Assembly: GCF_010974825.1 (NCBI RefSeq)
Contig: NZ_JAAILA010000005.1
Location: 1 to 64,000 of the forward strand
From: Aeromonas rivipollensis
Lineage (GTDB): Bacteria; Pseudomonadota; Gammaproteobacteria; Enterobacterales; Aeromonadaceae
Length of the DNA stretch: 64,000 nucleotides
Direction of reading: 5' to 3'
In this document: positions 8,022 through 18,229 of the stretch, in pieces
Layout of the letters: every line of letters begins with the position of its first letter
Position numbering within the stretch: the first letter of the stretch is position 1
Position numbers and translations under genes: made by a program
Notes under the pieces: model-generated
What the model was told of the DNA's origin: nothing
The model's input: the letters and a program-made list of their open reading frames with translations, nothing else
Databases searched by the model: none

Positions 8022-8074
8022 GACAACGCCTCTCCAGTCAGCGACTCGTCTTCAACAGTGATGGCTCTCAACAT
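8015..8074 (-). CDS. Mini-ORF A: second ypdB-start copy (19 aa)
   Basis: The frame reads [19 protein letters not shown]. Its first 12 residues copy the YpdB start and its last four (EALSC against EAMPC) copy the YpdA end. Its ATG overlaps the ypdA stop codon (ATGTTGA) behind the GGAGGCG sequence that also encodes the end of ypdA. Confidence 0.6.
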   Translation of the reverse strand: MLRAITVEDESLTGEALSC

Positions 8075-9741
8075 GGCATCGCCTCCTGATCCGGCAGATA
8101 GAAACAGACTTCGGTACCCGGCTCCAGCCGCTTGAGGTGCAGGCCGTCCCCATAGAGCAGCTTGACCCGTTGATGCACGTTCATCAGCCCTATGCTGCGG
8201 CTCTCCACCCGGCCGGCGGCCACCCCGTCGATCACCGCCTGGCTGATGCCGTAACCCGTGTCGCGCACCGCCACCCGGATGCCGCCCGCCAGCTGCTTCA
8301 CCTCTATGGTGACCCGGCCTGGCGCACTGCGGGGCTGGATGCCGTGCAGGATGGCGTTTTCCACCAGGGGCTGCAACAGCAGGCAGGGCACCTGAATGTG
8401 GACGTCGTCCACCTCGAACACCACCTCCAGCTTGTCGCCGAAGCGGGCCTGCTCGATGGCCACGTAGTCGCGCACCTGCTGCAGCTCCTCCTGGATGTCG
8501 ATGAGCTCGTCCCCCTTGTTGAGGTTGTAGCGCAGGTAGTCCGCCAGGTTGGCGATGAGCTGGCGCGCCTGCTGGGGGCGGATGCGGATGAGGGACGAGA
8601 TGGCGTTGAGGGCATTGAACAGGAAGTGCGGGTTGATCTTGCTCTGCAGCGCGGTGAACTCCGCCTTGCGGGTCATCTCCTTGAGCTGCTCGATGCGCGA
8701 CACCTCCATCTGGGTGGAGATGAGCTGGGAGAGGCCCACCGCCATCTCCCGCAGGGAGCTGGTGATGCTGTGGGTGCGGCGGTAGTAGATCTTGAGGGTG
8801 CCGCTGACGGCGCCATTTTCCCGCAGCGGGATGATGATGACAGAGTGAAAATCGGAGAGGTGATACTGGCGCAGATCGTTGTTGATGATGATCTGGTCCA
8901 GCAGCACGGCTCTCTGGGTCATGTCGCTGATGGCGTGGTGCTCGTCCAGCTCGTAGTAATCCTTGCCCACCCCCACATAGGCCAGCACGTCCCGGGTGTC
9001 TGTGATGGCCACTGCATCGGCGTCTATCTCGCGCCGGATCACGGCGCACACCTGACCGAGGGAGTGGCGATCTATGTTCTGGAAGAAGGGCAGCGTCTGG
9101 TTTGCTATGTCCAGCGCCAGCTTGGCCTGCTTGGCGGCAATCAGCTCCTTCTCGTCATCCAGATCCTGCACCAGCTTGATGATGAGACCGATGCAGAGCG
9201 TCCCGGCAATCATCGGATAGGCGATGTGGCTGACGATCTCCACACCCACGGCATGGGGCTCGGTCAGCAGCCAGATCAGCAGCATGGTCAGCCCCTCGCA
9301 GGCCATGCCCGCCAGTATGCCGTAAAGCCAGAGCCGCGACTTGCGGCAGCGCAGGTGCAGCCAGGTCGCCAGCAGACCGGCGATGATGCTGGCGATGAGG
9401 CAAGGGATGGAGGTGTGGCCATCCATGTCGATGAGGTAACGGTGCAGCCCCGAGATGACCCCGGCCGGGATGCCGACCCAGGGGCCGAACAGTATGCCGC
9501 CGGAGATGATGGCGATGATCCGCACGTTGATCAGCGCCCCCTCCACCGGAATGCCGGTGTAGGTGCTGAACACCGCGAACAGGCCGAAGATGGCAGCCAC
9601 CAGCACCAACTCGGCCGGGGTGTGATCCCGCTTCTGGAACAATCGCTGGAAGGGTCTGGTACGGGTCAGGAGGAAGAGCGTCATCAGCATCAGCGCCGCC
9701 CGTTCAAACACCGCCAACAACATCATCTGATTTTCGAGCAT
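8068..9741 (-). CDS. ypdA: Pyruvate-sensing histidine kinase, LytS/YpdA family
   Basis: This 557-aa sensor kinase (E. coli YpdA is 565) has an N-terminal 5TM-LYT sensor region (about residues 1-190, with [36 protein letters not shown]). A GAF-like segment follows ([20 protein letters not shown]), then the His_kinase domain with phospho-acceptor in [15 protein letters not shown] and an HATPase segment ([26 protein letters not shown]). GGAGGG precedes the chosen ATG at 9741. The E. coli orthologue responds to extracellular pyruvate. It is followed by two mini-ORFs and ypdB. Confidence 0.93.
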   Translation of the reverse strand: MLENQMMLLAVFERAALMLMTLFLLTRTRPFQRLFQKRDHTPAELVLVAAIFGLFAVFSTYTGIPVEGALINVRIIAIISGGILFGPWVGIPAGVISGLHRYLIDMDGHTSIPCLIASIIAGLLATWLHLRCRKSRLWLYGILAGMACEGLTMLLIWLLTEPHAVGVEIVSHIAYPMIAGTLCIGLIIKLVQDLDDEKELIAAKQAKLALDIANQTLPFFQNIDRHSLGQVCAVIRREIDADAVAITDTRDVLAYVGVGKDYYELDEHHAISDMTQRAVLLDQIIINNDLRQYHLSDFHSVIIIPLRENGAVSGTLKIYYRRTHSITSSLREMAVGLSQLISTQMEVSRIEQLKEMTRKAEFTALQSKINPHFLFNALNAISSLIRIRPQQARQLIANLADYLRYNLNKGDELIDIQEELQQVRDYVAIEQARFGDKLEVVFEVDDVHIQVPCLLLQPLVENAILHGIQPRSAPGRVTIEVKQLAGGIRVAVRDTGYGISQAVIDGVAAGRVESRSIGLMNVHQRVKLLYGDGLHLKRLEPGTEVCFYLPDQEAMPC

Positions 9742-9848
9742 GGGGCCCTCCGGCCTATGGCCACAAAGGGGCGCACTATAGAAGGAATCTGGCCGTGGAC
9801 GGCTGACCCCGATCAAATCAGGGACATGAGACCACGGCGGCAGGATTG

Positions 9849-9877
9849 AAAAGAGAGAGGCCCTCTCATCGGGCCCT
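9849..9877 (-). terminator. Terminator downstream of leuE
   Basis: On the minus strand GGCCC / GGGCC (loop GATGAGA) is followed by TCTCTCTTTT. It lies about 75 bases past the leuE stop. Confidence 0.5.
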
Positions 9878-9950
9878 AGTGTACCGCAGGCAGGTGTCGG
9901 GGAGGCATAGCGCTGCCATATTCAGCCCGATGGAGCAGGAAAGGACGGGA

Positions 9951-10589
9951 TCAGGACGACAGGGTGGCCAGCCTGACCGCGAAGCCCATGAAGAAGAGGC
10001 CGATCAGGCCGTTGCCCAGCTTGGCGAGACGCACCTTGCGCGCAAAGAAGCGCGCCATCAGGGTGCCGCCGAAGATCAGCAGGGTGAGATAGACGAAGCT
10101 CATGGCCTCCAGCATGCCGGCCAGCACCAGGTAGGAGATCCAGGTGTGGGCATAGCTGAAGTCGATGAACTGCACGAAGAAGGAGACGTAGAAGAGGATC
10201 GCCTTGGGGTTGGTGAGGCTTAAGGTGAGGGCCTTGGAAAAATAGCGCTCCCCCAGCTCCACCGCGGATTCCTGCCCTTCGCCCTTGGCTATGAAGTTGG
10301 CATGGAGGATCTTCACCCCCAGATAGAGCAGATAGATGGCACCGAGGTAGCGCACCAGGGTGAACAGCAAGGGGGTGGTGCGAATGAGGGAGGCGATCCC
10401 CAAGTAGGCGCAGAAGATGAGAATGGCATCGCCGACGAAGACGCCGAGGGCGGCGCGATAGCCAGGCCCTATGCCCCGCACCGCGGCGGTGCGCAGCACA
10501 TAAATCGAGTTGGGGCCCGGCGCTATGATGATGAAGAAGAGCCCCACCAGATAGGTCCAGACGTTGATGACTCCCAGGCTTTCGAACAT
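9951..10589 (-). CDS. leuE: Leucine/amino-acid exporter, LysE/RhtB family
   Basis: This 212-aa inner-membrane protein has about six hydrophobic helices and the LysE signature APGPNSIYVLR near residue 24. Blocks such as TYLVG, TPLLFTLVRYLGAIYLLYLG and SLTNPKAILFYVSFFVQFID match E. coli LeuE closely, and the 212-aa length is the same. LeuE exports leucine and some analogues. GGAGGG lies 3 bases before the ATG. It is a single gene ending at its own terminator. Confidence 0.9.
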   Translation of the reverse strand: MFESLGVINVWTYLVGLFFIIIAPGPNSIYVLRTAAVRGIGPGYRAALGVFVGDAILIFCAYLGIASLIRTTPLLFTLVRYLGAIYLLYLGVKILHANFIAKGEGQESAVELGERYFSKALTLSLTNPKAILFYVSFFVQFIDFSYAHTWISYLVLAGMLEAMSFVYLTLLIFGGTLMARFFARKVRLAKLGNGLIGLFFMGFAVRLATLSS

Positions 10590-10788
10590 GTTCCCTCCAT
10601 GGCGGGCGATGGGCCGGATAGCGGCGGCAGGCTTTCTATACTAATCCGCCACGCGCCAAGCACAAGATCTGACCTGCCATCCACACACCTTCAGCATGAA
10701 CGGCTTGCACGCCGATCGAGAGCAACCCCGGTGTTCGCCCACTTTGGTTATGTCCAGACGCACCGGGATAGGGCATGGTAGAGGGAGT

Positions 10789-10827
10789 ATGAAACCGCAG
10801 ATACCTCACCCATGGACAAGACCTTGA
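10789..10827 (+). CDS. 12-codon upstream ORF overlapping the fsr start
   Basis: MKPQIPHPWTRP is preceded by a strong ribosome-binding site (GAGGGAG) and its stop lies 15 bases inside fsr. The fsr ATG has no comparable site of its own, so fsr may depend on translation of this frame. No independent evidence of expression. Confidence 0.35.
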   Translation: MKPQIPHPWTRP

Positions 10828-12032
10828 GTACCGACACGCCGATCGCCGCCCTGCCCTCGGCCGACCCCCTGAACACCACCACTTATCCGGTGATTGCCGC
10901 CATCAGCTTCTCGCACCTTTTGAACGACATGATGCAGTCGGTGCTGCTGGCCATCTATCCGTTGCTCAAGCTCGGCCTCGACCTGTCGTTCACCCAGATT
11001 GGGCTCATCACCCTCACCTACCAGTTCACGGGCTCGCTGTTGCAGCCGCTGATCGGCCTCTACACAGACCGCAGGCCCATGCCGTATTCGCTGCCCCTCG
11101 GCATGGGCTTTACCCTGATCGGCTTGCTATCCCTGTCACAGGCGGACAGCTTTGGCGCCGTGCTGCTGTCGGCCATGCTGATCGGCATGGGCTCGTCCGT
11201 CTTCCACCCGGAATCCTCCCGGGTCGCCCGCATGGCGGCCGGCAGCCAGCCGGGCTTGGCCCAGTCCCTGTTCCAGATCGGCGGCAACCTCGGCTCGGCC
11301 ATAGGTCCGCTGCTCGCCGCGCTCATCATAGTGCCGCAGGGACAGGGCAGCGCGGCCTGGTTCTCGCTGTTCGCCCTGGTGGGCGTCATGGTGCTCTGCC
11401 TGGTCGGGCGCTGGTCGAGCCAGCACGGGGCCAACTTCCACAAGCGGATGAAGGCCCATGCAGGCAGTGGCCTGAGCCGCCGACAGATCGGCTGGTCGCT
11501 GGCCATCCTGGGCCTGCTGATGTTCTCCAAGTTCTTCTACATGACCAGCCTGAGCAGCTATTACACCTTCTACCTGATGGACAAGTTCAACCTGTCGCTG
11601 GATAGCGCCCAGTTCCATCTGTTTGCCTTCCTGTTCGCCGTCGCGGCGGGCACAGTGCTCGGCGGGCCTGTCGGTGACCGCATCGGCCGCAAGCGGGTGA
11701 TCTGGATCTCCATCCTGGGCGTTGCCCCCTTCACCCTGCTGCTGCCCCACGTCGACCTGTTCTGGACCTCGGTGCTCTCGGTGATCATCGGCCTCGTCCT
11801 GGCGTCGGCCTTCTCCGCCATCCTGGTCTACGCCCAGGAGCTGGTGCCTGGCAAGGTCGGCACCATCTCCGGCCTCTTCTTCGGCTTCGCCTTCGGCATG
11901 GGGGGCATAGGCGCCGCCCTGCTGGGCCAGCTGGCCGATGCGACCAGCATAGAAACCGTGTACCGGCTCTGCGCCTACCTGCCGCTGATCGGCTTGCTGA
12001 CCGCTTTTTTGCCGACCATCAGAAAGGGTTAA
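10812..12032 (+). CDS. fsr: MFS efflux protein, fosmidomycin-resistance type
   Basis: This 406-aa, 12-helix carrier has family hallmarks: ISFSHLLNDMMQSVLLAIYPLLK near the N-terminus, LYTDRRPMPY after helix 2 and GMGSSVFHPESSRVARMAAG. E. coli Fsr (also 406 aa) exports fosmidomycin. Its normal substrate is not known. The visible ATG lacks a good Shine-Dalgarno, but a 12-codon ORF with a strong one overlaps it. It is convergent with the flavoprotein gene. Confidence 0.88.
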   Translation: MDKTLSTDTPIAALPSADPLNTTTYPVIAAISFSHLLNDMMQSVLLAIYPLLKLGLDLSFTQIGLITLTYQFTGSLLQPLIGLYTDRRPMPYSLPLGMGFTLIGLLSLSQADSFGAVLLSAMLIGMGSSVFHPESSRVARMAAGSQPGLAQSLFQIGGNLGSAIGPLLAALIIVPQGQGSAAWFSLFALVGVMVLCLVGRWSSQHGANFHKRMKAHAGSGLSRRQIGWSLAILGLLMFSKFFYMTSLSSYYTFYLMDKFNLSLDSAQFHLFAFLFAVAAGTVLGGPVGDRIGRKRVIWISILGVAPFTLLLPHVDLFWTSVLSVIIGLVLASAFSAILVYAQELVPGKVGTISGLFFGFAFGMGGIGAALLGQLADATSIETVYRLCAYLPLIGLLTAFLPTIRKG

Positions 12033-12060
12033 TAGATGCCCCGCACGGAAGACCGTCCAT

Positions 12061-12085
12061 AAAAAACGCGGCCTGAGAGGCCGCG
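12061..12085 (-). terminator. Terminator of the YhiN-family gene
   Basis: CGCGGCC / GGCCGCG stem with loop TCTCA, followed on the minus strand by TTTTTT. The convergent fsr may also use the hairpin. Confidence 0.8.
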
Positions 12086-12112
12086 TCTGAAGTTGATGAG
12101 AACGAAGGTTGG

Positions 12113-13303
12113 TCAGCAGTACTGGCCAGCCACCCAGCCCGATGACCAGGCCCACTGGAAGTTATAGCCGCCGAGCCAGCCGGTCACGTCCACCACCTCG
12201 CCGACGAAGTAGAGACCGGGCACCTTGCGCGCCTCCATGGTCTTGGAGGAGAGCTCGTTGGTATCCACGCCCCCCAGGGTCACCTCGGCGGTGCGATAGC
12301 CTTCGGTGCCGTTCGGCAGTATCTGCCAGTCCCCCAGCAGGGTGGCAACCGCCTCCAGTTCCCGCTCGTTGTACTGACGCATCGGCTTGCTGTTGAGCTG
12401 CCCCAGCTCCACCAGCTTGTCGACGAAGCGCTTGGGCAGCTCGCGCCCCAGCACGGTTTTCAGCTCCTGGGCCGGGTGCGCCAGCGCCCAGGCCTTGAGG
12501 GCCGCAGGGATATCCAGCTCGGGCAGCAGGTTGATGTGGATCTTCTCTCCCGCCAGCCAGAAGGAGGAGATCTGCAGTATGGCGGGGCCCGAGAGGCCGC
12601 GGTGGGTGAACAGCATGGCCTCCTTGAAGCGGGTGCCATCCTCGGCGGTCACCGCCACCGGCAGGCTGACCCCGGCGAGATCGGCGAAAGCCTCTTTCTG
12701 TTCCTGATGCAGGGTGAAAGGTACCAGACCGGCGCGGGTGGGCAGCACTGTGAGGCCGAACTGCTCCGCCAGCTTGAAGCCGTAGGGGGTGGCGCCGAGT
12801 TTCGGCATGGAGAGGCCGCCGGTGGCCACCACCAGGGAGTGGCAACGGACCTCGCCCTTGCTGGTGTCGAGCAGGAAGCCATCATCCGTCTTGCTGACGG
12901 AGAGGATCTCGGTCTGGCACTGCAGGGTCACTCCGGCCCAGTCACACTCGGTGAGCAGCACCTCGACTATCTCCTTGGCGCTCTCGTCACAGAACAGCTG
13001 GCCCAGGGTCTTCTCGTGATAATTCACCCCGTGCCTGTCCACCAGATCGATGAAGTCCTGCTGGGTGTAGCGCGCCAGCGCCGACTTGCAGAAGTGCGGA
13101 TTGCCGGAGAGGAAGGCGTGGGGGCCGGCCTGATGGTTGGTGAAGTTGCAGCGACCGCCGCCGCTGATGAGGATCTTGCGGCCCGGCTTCTTGGCGTTGT
13201 CCAGCAGCAGCACGGATCGCCCCCGATAACCGGCCTGAGCCGCACACATCAAGCCAGCCGCACCGGCCCCGATCACCACCACATCACACTGCTTCATCAT
13301 CAC
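12113..13303 (-). CDS. FAD-dependent oxidoreductase of the YhiN/HI0933 family
   Basis: This 396-aa flavoprotein starts with a dinucleotide-binding motif (VVVIGAGAAGLMCA). The family signature GRKILISGGGRCNFTN comes near residue 42 and a second FAD contact near the C-terminus (PGLYFVGEVVDVTGWLGGYNFQWAWSSG). The YhiN family is widespread and its reaction is not established; some databases call members aminoacetone oxidases. Three Met codons stand at the start; the third (MKQCDVV) is an equally good initiator. Confidence 0.85.
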   Translation of the reverse strand: MMMKQCDVVVIGAGAAGLMCAAQAGYRGRSVLLLDNAKKPGRKILISGGGRCNFTNHQAGPHAFLSGNPHFCKSALARYTQQDFIDLVDRHGVNYHEKTLGQLFCDESAKEIVEVLLTECDWAGVTLQCQTEILSVSKTDDGFLLDTSKGEVRCHSLVVATGGLSMPKLGATPYGFKLAEQFGLTVLPTRAGLVPFTLHQEQKEAFADLAGVSLPVAVTAEDGTRFKEAMLFTHRGLSGPAILQISSFWLAGEKIHINLLPELDIPAALKAWALAHPAQELKTVLGRELPKRFVDKLVELGQLNSKPMRQYNERELEAVATLLGDWQILPNGTEGYRTAEVTLGGVDTNELSSKTMEARKVPGLYFVGEVVDVTGWLGGYNFQWAWSSGWVAGQYC

Positions 13304-13317
13304 GCACCCATCAAAAG

Positions 13318-13343
13318 AAAAACGGCCCCTGCCAAGGAGCCGT
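13318..13343 (-). terminator. Second terminator after ftnA
   Basis: On the minus strand ACGGCTCC / GGGGCCGT is followed by TTTTTC. It resembles the hairpin about 74 bp upstream (13393-13417), including the flanking TTGATG, so the pair may be a tandem copy. Confidence 0.6.
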
Positions 13344-13392
13344 CATCGCATGGCCGAAACCACAGCGGCGGTTTCATGGCTGCATCAATCGA

Positions 13393-13417
13393 AAACGGCC
13401 CACAAGGGGGCCGTATT
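13393..13417 (-). terminator. First terminator after ftnA
   Basis: On the minus strand ACGGCCC / GGGCCGT (loop CCTTGT) is followed by TTTTC, about 30 bases past the ftnA stop. Confidence 0.7.
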
Positions 13418-13448
13418 GTACTGGCTGAACACTAAGTGTCCACGACTA

Positions 13449-13973
13449 TCAGGCGTTGCCGTCCATGATGCTGGCAGGGGCGCCCTTGGCCAGCTCGGCC
13501 AGCTCCTTGTCGATGAAGTAGAGACCCTTGCCATCCTCGCCCACCAGCGACAGACGATCGACGATGCTCTTGAACAGCTTCTCCTCTTCGTGCTGCTCGG
13601 CCACGTACCACTGCAGGAAGTTGAAGGTGGAGTAGTCCTGGGTGGTGAATGCCACATGGGCCAGGCCGTTGATGCACTTGGTGATGTGGAACTCGTGCTC
13701 CAGGGTGGTGCGGAAGATGTCCCCCAGCGAGTTGAACTCGTGGGGAGGCGCATCTATGGCCCCCAGCAGCGGCATGCCGCCGGTTTCGCTCACGTAGGTG
13801 AACAGGCGCTCCATGTGCTGGCGCTCCTCGGCGGCGTGCTTGCGCAGGAAGGTGGCAGCCCCTTCGAAGCCCTTGTCCTCGCACCAGGCGCTCATCTGCA
13901 GGTAGAGATTGGAGGAATAGAATTCAAGATTAATCTGCTCGTTCAACTTCTCGATCATGGCTTTGGCCAACAT
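13449..13973 (-). CDS. ftnA: Non-haem ferritin
   Basis: FtnA oxidises Fe(II) and stores iron in a 24-subunit cytoplasmic cage. The 174-aa protein starts [27 protein letters not shown], and shows the ferroxidase ligands in [10 protein letters not shown] (Glu/Tyr), [12 protein letters not shown] (Glu-x-x-His) and the later [12 protein letters not shown]. There is no haem-binding Met as in bacterioferritin. An upstream in-frame TTG at 14108 was rejected because the extra 45 residues are unlike ferritin. Two similar terminators follow it. Confidence 0.95.
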   Translation of the reverse strand: MLAKAMIEKLNEQINLEFYSSNLYLQMSAWCEDKGFEGAATFLRKHAAEERQHMERLFTYVSETGGMPLLGAIDAPPHEFNSLGDIFRTTLEHEFHITKCINGLAHVAFTTQDYSTFNFLQWYVAEQHEEEKLFKSIVDRLSLVGEDGKGLYFIDKELAELAKGAPASIMDGNA

Positions 13974-14170
13974 GATGATTCTCCACTGTGATTTGGTCAC
14001 GATTGTCGCCACTGTTGCATCCTGACGCAACCAGATACAGCGGTCAGCGCTCGCAGTTGTGACCCGGCCTCGCCTCATCCTGTCCCCCATACGGTTATAG
14101 AGAAGCAAAGAAACATGGTGTAGGTGGCGTCAGCCATTATGATGGCGCCAGTGGTCGGGGAAAGGATTCA

Positions 14171-15958
<1,788 letters not shown>

Positions 15959-15972
15959 GACAGGCACCTGAC

Positions 15973-17160
15973 TCAGGGCAGCAGCTCGGTCAGGGAGGCG
16001 ACATCCACCGGCGCCCCATAGTCGACGCCGGGCAGCTCGAACCCGTTGAGCTCCATGAAGTCCTGCCGCAGCCCGGCGAAGTCCCCCAGGGCGTGGAAGT
16101 TGTCCGGCGTCACCTTGGGCCAGAGCGCCGAGACGGCGGACTGAATGGCCGGGTCCAGCTCGTGGTCATCCATCCGGATCAGGCGGTTGCCGTCGGCCAC
16201 CACCCCATGGGGCCCATACATCTTGGCGGCAAACAGCCGCTGCATCTGTTCGATGCAGCCCTCGTGCACGCCCCGCTCCTTCATCACCCCCATCAGCAGG
16301 CCCAGATAAACCGGCAACACAGGAATATAGGCGCTCGCCTTGGTCACCAGCGCCTTGCAGACCGACACCCAGGCGTGACCACCGAGCTCGGCCAGCTGCA
16401 GGTTGATGGTCTCTGCGGTGGCGTGCAGGTGCTCCTTGGCGTAACCGATGGTGCCGTCTCTATAGAGGGGATAGGTGGATTCAGGGCCTATGTAGGAGTA
16501 GGCGACCGTCTGCACGCCTGGGGCCAGACAATCGGCCTGCTGTAACGCCTGCAGCCAGAGCTGCCAATCTTCGCCCCCCATCACTGTGACTGTGTCGCGG
16601 ATCTCCTCAGGAGTGGCGGGAGACAATGACTGCTGCACCAGGGTGTCCTGCTCCAGATCCAGCCCCCAGCCGCTGAAGGGCTGGCCCGTGGTCTTGAGCA
16701 CCGAGCGCACCTGGCGACCATCCGGCAGCACCCGGAGGCCGCTCGCCAGGGAGTAGACCACCAGATCCACCTGGCCCAGCTGCTGGCGGATGCAGTCGAT
16801 GGCCTGCTGGCGCAGGGCGTCCGAGAAGGCATCGCCGATCAGGTTGATGGCGATGCGTCCCTCCTGCTCCGCCGCCTGGCGAAACCAGATATTGTTGTAC
16901 CAGCCCGCGCTGCCGAGCCCCTTGTCGGAGGGCCCGCGCTCGAACGAGATGCCCAGGGTATCGGCGCCGGCCCCGAAGGTCAGCGCTATGCGCGACGCCA
17001 GCCCGAAGCCGGAGGAGGCCCCCAGCACCAGCACTCGCCTGGGCCCGTTGAAGGGGCCCGCCGCCTTGACGCTGGCGATCTGCTGCTGCACGGCGGCGCG
17101 GCAGCCGATGGGATGGCAGTTGCGGGCCACGCAACCCTGGATCTGGGGATGAATGATCAT
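15973..17160 (-). CDS. fabV: Enoyl-[acyl carrier protein] reductase FabV
   Basis: FabV reduces trans-2-enoyl-ACP with NADH, the last step of each fatty-acid elongation round. The 395-aa protein starts MIIHPQIQGCVARNCHP, the conserved FabV N-terminus, so the extra 18 residues of the open frame were dropped. It has the cofactor loop VLVLGASSGFGLA and the YPLYRDGTIGYAKEHL segment with the family Tyr-x8-Lys. FabV enzymes known from Vibrio and Pseudomonas tolerate triclosan, so intrinsic triclosan resistance is a reasonable expectation. Confidence 0.95.
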   Translation of the reverse strand: MIIHPQIQGCVARNCHPIGCRAAVQQQIASVKAAGPFNGPRRVLVLGASSGFGLASRIALTFGAGADTLGISFERGPSDKGLGSAGWYNNIWFRQAAEQEGRIAINLIGDAFSDALRQQAIDCIRQQLGQVDLVVYSLASGLRVLPDGRQVRSVLKTTGQPFSGWGLDLEQDTLVQQSLSPATPEEIRDTVTVMGGEDWQLWLQALQQADCLAPGVQTVAYSYIGPESTYPLYRDGTIGYAKEHLHATAETINLQLAELGGHAWVSVCKALVTKASAYIPVLPVYLGLLMGVMKERGVHEGCIEQMQRLFAAKMYGPHGVVADGNRLIRMDDHELDPAIQSAVSALWPKVTPDNFHALGDFAGLRQDFMELNGFELPGVDYGAPVDVASLTELLP

Positions 17161-17602
17161 GGATGAATCTCCAAGAAATCGATGGAATACGAGGAGCGGC
17201 GGCCGCAAACACATCGATCATCGGCGGCATCGCCACGGGAATTGGCTAGAGCATAACCAAGAAGCCGGGGATTACCTTGATGTCGGGTGGCATAGGGGCA
17301 AGAAAAGGGGGCAGAAAAACAAGAGGGAGCACAAGGCTCCCCAAAGCGTTATTCAGATGCTTTTTGTTGTGTTGTGTTCATTGCGAAGCACGGGCACATC
17401 CTATTCCCCTCCCTGGGTCGGGGCAATAGAGTGGCTGTGATCGGCTTCAAACTCCTGTTCAAAATATGTGCGACCCTTTTATCCGCAATGGCAACCAGGG
17501 TGTACGGGCCTGCCATGGAAATCCTGAAACTGTGGTGACATCGCCGTTTTAGTTTCAGCGGACATTGGTATAGTGAACCCAGGATCAGTGAGGAGAATTC
17601 CC
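17161..17602. other. Long intergenic region between fabV and uspA
   Basis: No convincing gene is visible. Three signals were noted. A stem GGGAGC/GCTCCC (17325-17341) is followed on the minus strand by TCTTGTTTTTC, like a terminator of a short minus-strand transcript that would stop before fabV. A perfect 8-bp inverted repeat CTGAAACT/AGTTTCAG (17524-17531, 17551-17558) lies just upstream of the uspA promoter. A TATAGT -10 (17569-17574) fits uspA. Confidence 0.4.
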
Positions 17603-18037
17603 ATGAGTGGAACCTATTACAAGCACATACTGGCGGCGATCGACCTGTCGGAAGACAACCGCAAGGTGATCGACAAGGCGGTCGACCGGGCCCGTTCCAA
17701 TGGCGCCAAGCTGTCGGTGATCCATGTGGACGTGGACCTCAAGGATCTCTACACCGAGATGATCGATATCGACATCGACAACGTGCAGGATCAGGTGATC
17801 GCCGAAGCGAAAGAGAAGCTGGAGGCCTTCCTGGCCTCGGTGGACTACCCCATAGAGAAGAAGCTGGTGATCTGCGGCGATCTGAGCGAGCGGGTCAATC
17901 AGGCGGTCAAGGATTACCAGATAGACCTGCTGGTGTGCGGCCACCGCCAGAGCTTCTGGAGCCTGCTCACCTCCAGCGCCCGCCAGCTGATGAATACGGT
18001 GCCCTGCGATCTGCTGGTGGTGCCCTTGCAGAAGTGA
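17603..18037 (+). CDS. uspA: Universal stress protein A
   Basis: This 144-aa cytoplasmic protein, the same length as E. coli UspA, starts YKHILAAIDLSEDN and ends with CGHRQSFWSLLTSSARQLMNTVPCDLLVVPL. That C-terminal block matches UspA and lacks the ATP-binding G-2x-G-9x-G motif of UspF/MJ0577-type proteins. UspA accumulates in growth arrest and protects against stress. GAGGAG lies 8 bases before the ATG, and a TATAGT -10 lies at 17569. The trpS attenuator begins 25 bases after its stop. Confidence 0.93.
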   Translation: MSGTYYKHILAAIDLSEDNRKVIDKAVDRARSNGAKLSVIHVDVDLKDLYTEMIDIDIDNVQDQVIAEAKEKLEAFLASVDYPIEKKLVICGDLSERVNQAVKDYQIDLLVCGHRQSFWSLLTSSARQLMNTVPCDLLVVPLQK

Positions 18038-18062
18038 TCAAACAGGCGTAGCTTGATTTGCC

Positions 18063-18110
18063 ATGAACATGACCATCGTCAATCACAACTACTGGTGGTG
18101 CTGCTTATAA
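18063..18110 (+). CDS. Trp leader peptide of the second trpS
   Basis: MNMTIVNHNYWWCCL is a 15-aa leader peptide with two adjacent Trp codons at positions 11-12. It precedes an overlapping set of alternative RNA stems and a terminator, so it acts as a sensor of charged tRNA-Trp. No strong Shine-Dalgarno is visible. Confidence 0.85.
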   Translation: MNMTIVNHNYWWCCL

Positions 18111-18185
18111 ACAGGCGGCACTGCTTTTCTATGTAATTTTTCCCAAAGAAAACACCGTGACCGCCGAGAGGCGGTCATTGTTTTC
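18098..18185 (+). promoter_or_regulatory. Ribosome-mediated transcription attenuator of trpS
   Basis: Four pairing segments are visible. Segment 1 (18098-18105, GTGCTGCT) starts in the second Trp codon and pairs with segment 2 (18114-18121, GGCGGCAC). Segment 2 can instead pair with segment 3 (18157-18165, GTGACCGCC). Segment 3 pairs with segment 4 (TGACCGCC/GGCGGTCA, 18158-18165 and 18170-18177), giving a stem followed by TTGTTTTC. A ribosome stalled at the Trp codons covers segment 1, frees segment 2 and prevents the terminator. Confidence 0.88.
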
Positions 18186-18229
18186 ATCCCTTTGTCGCCT
18201 CCCGGCCCACCCCAACTGGAGAGAGTGAC

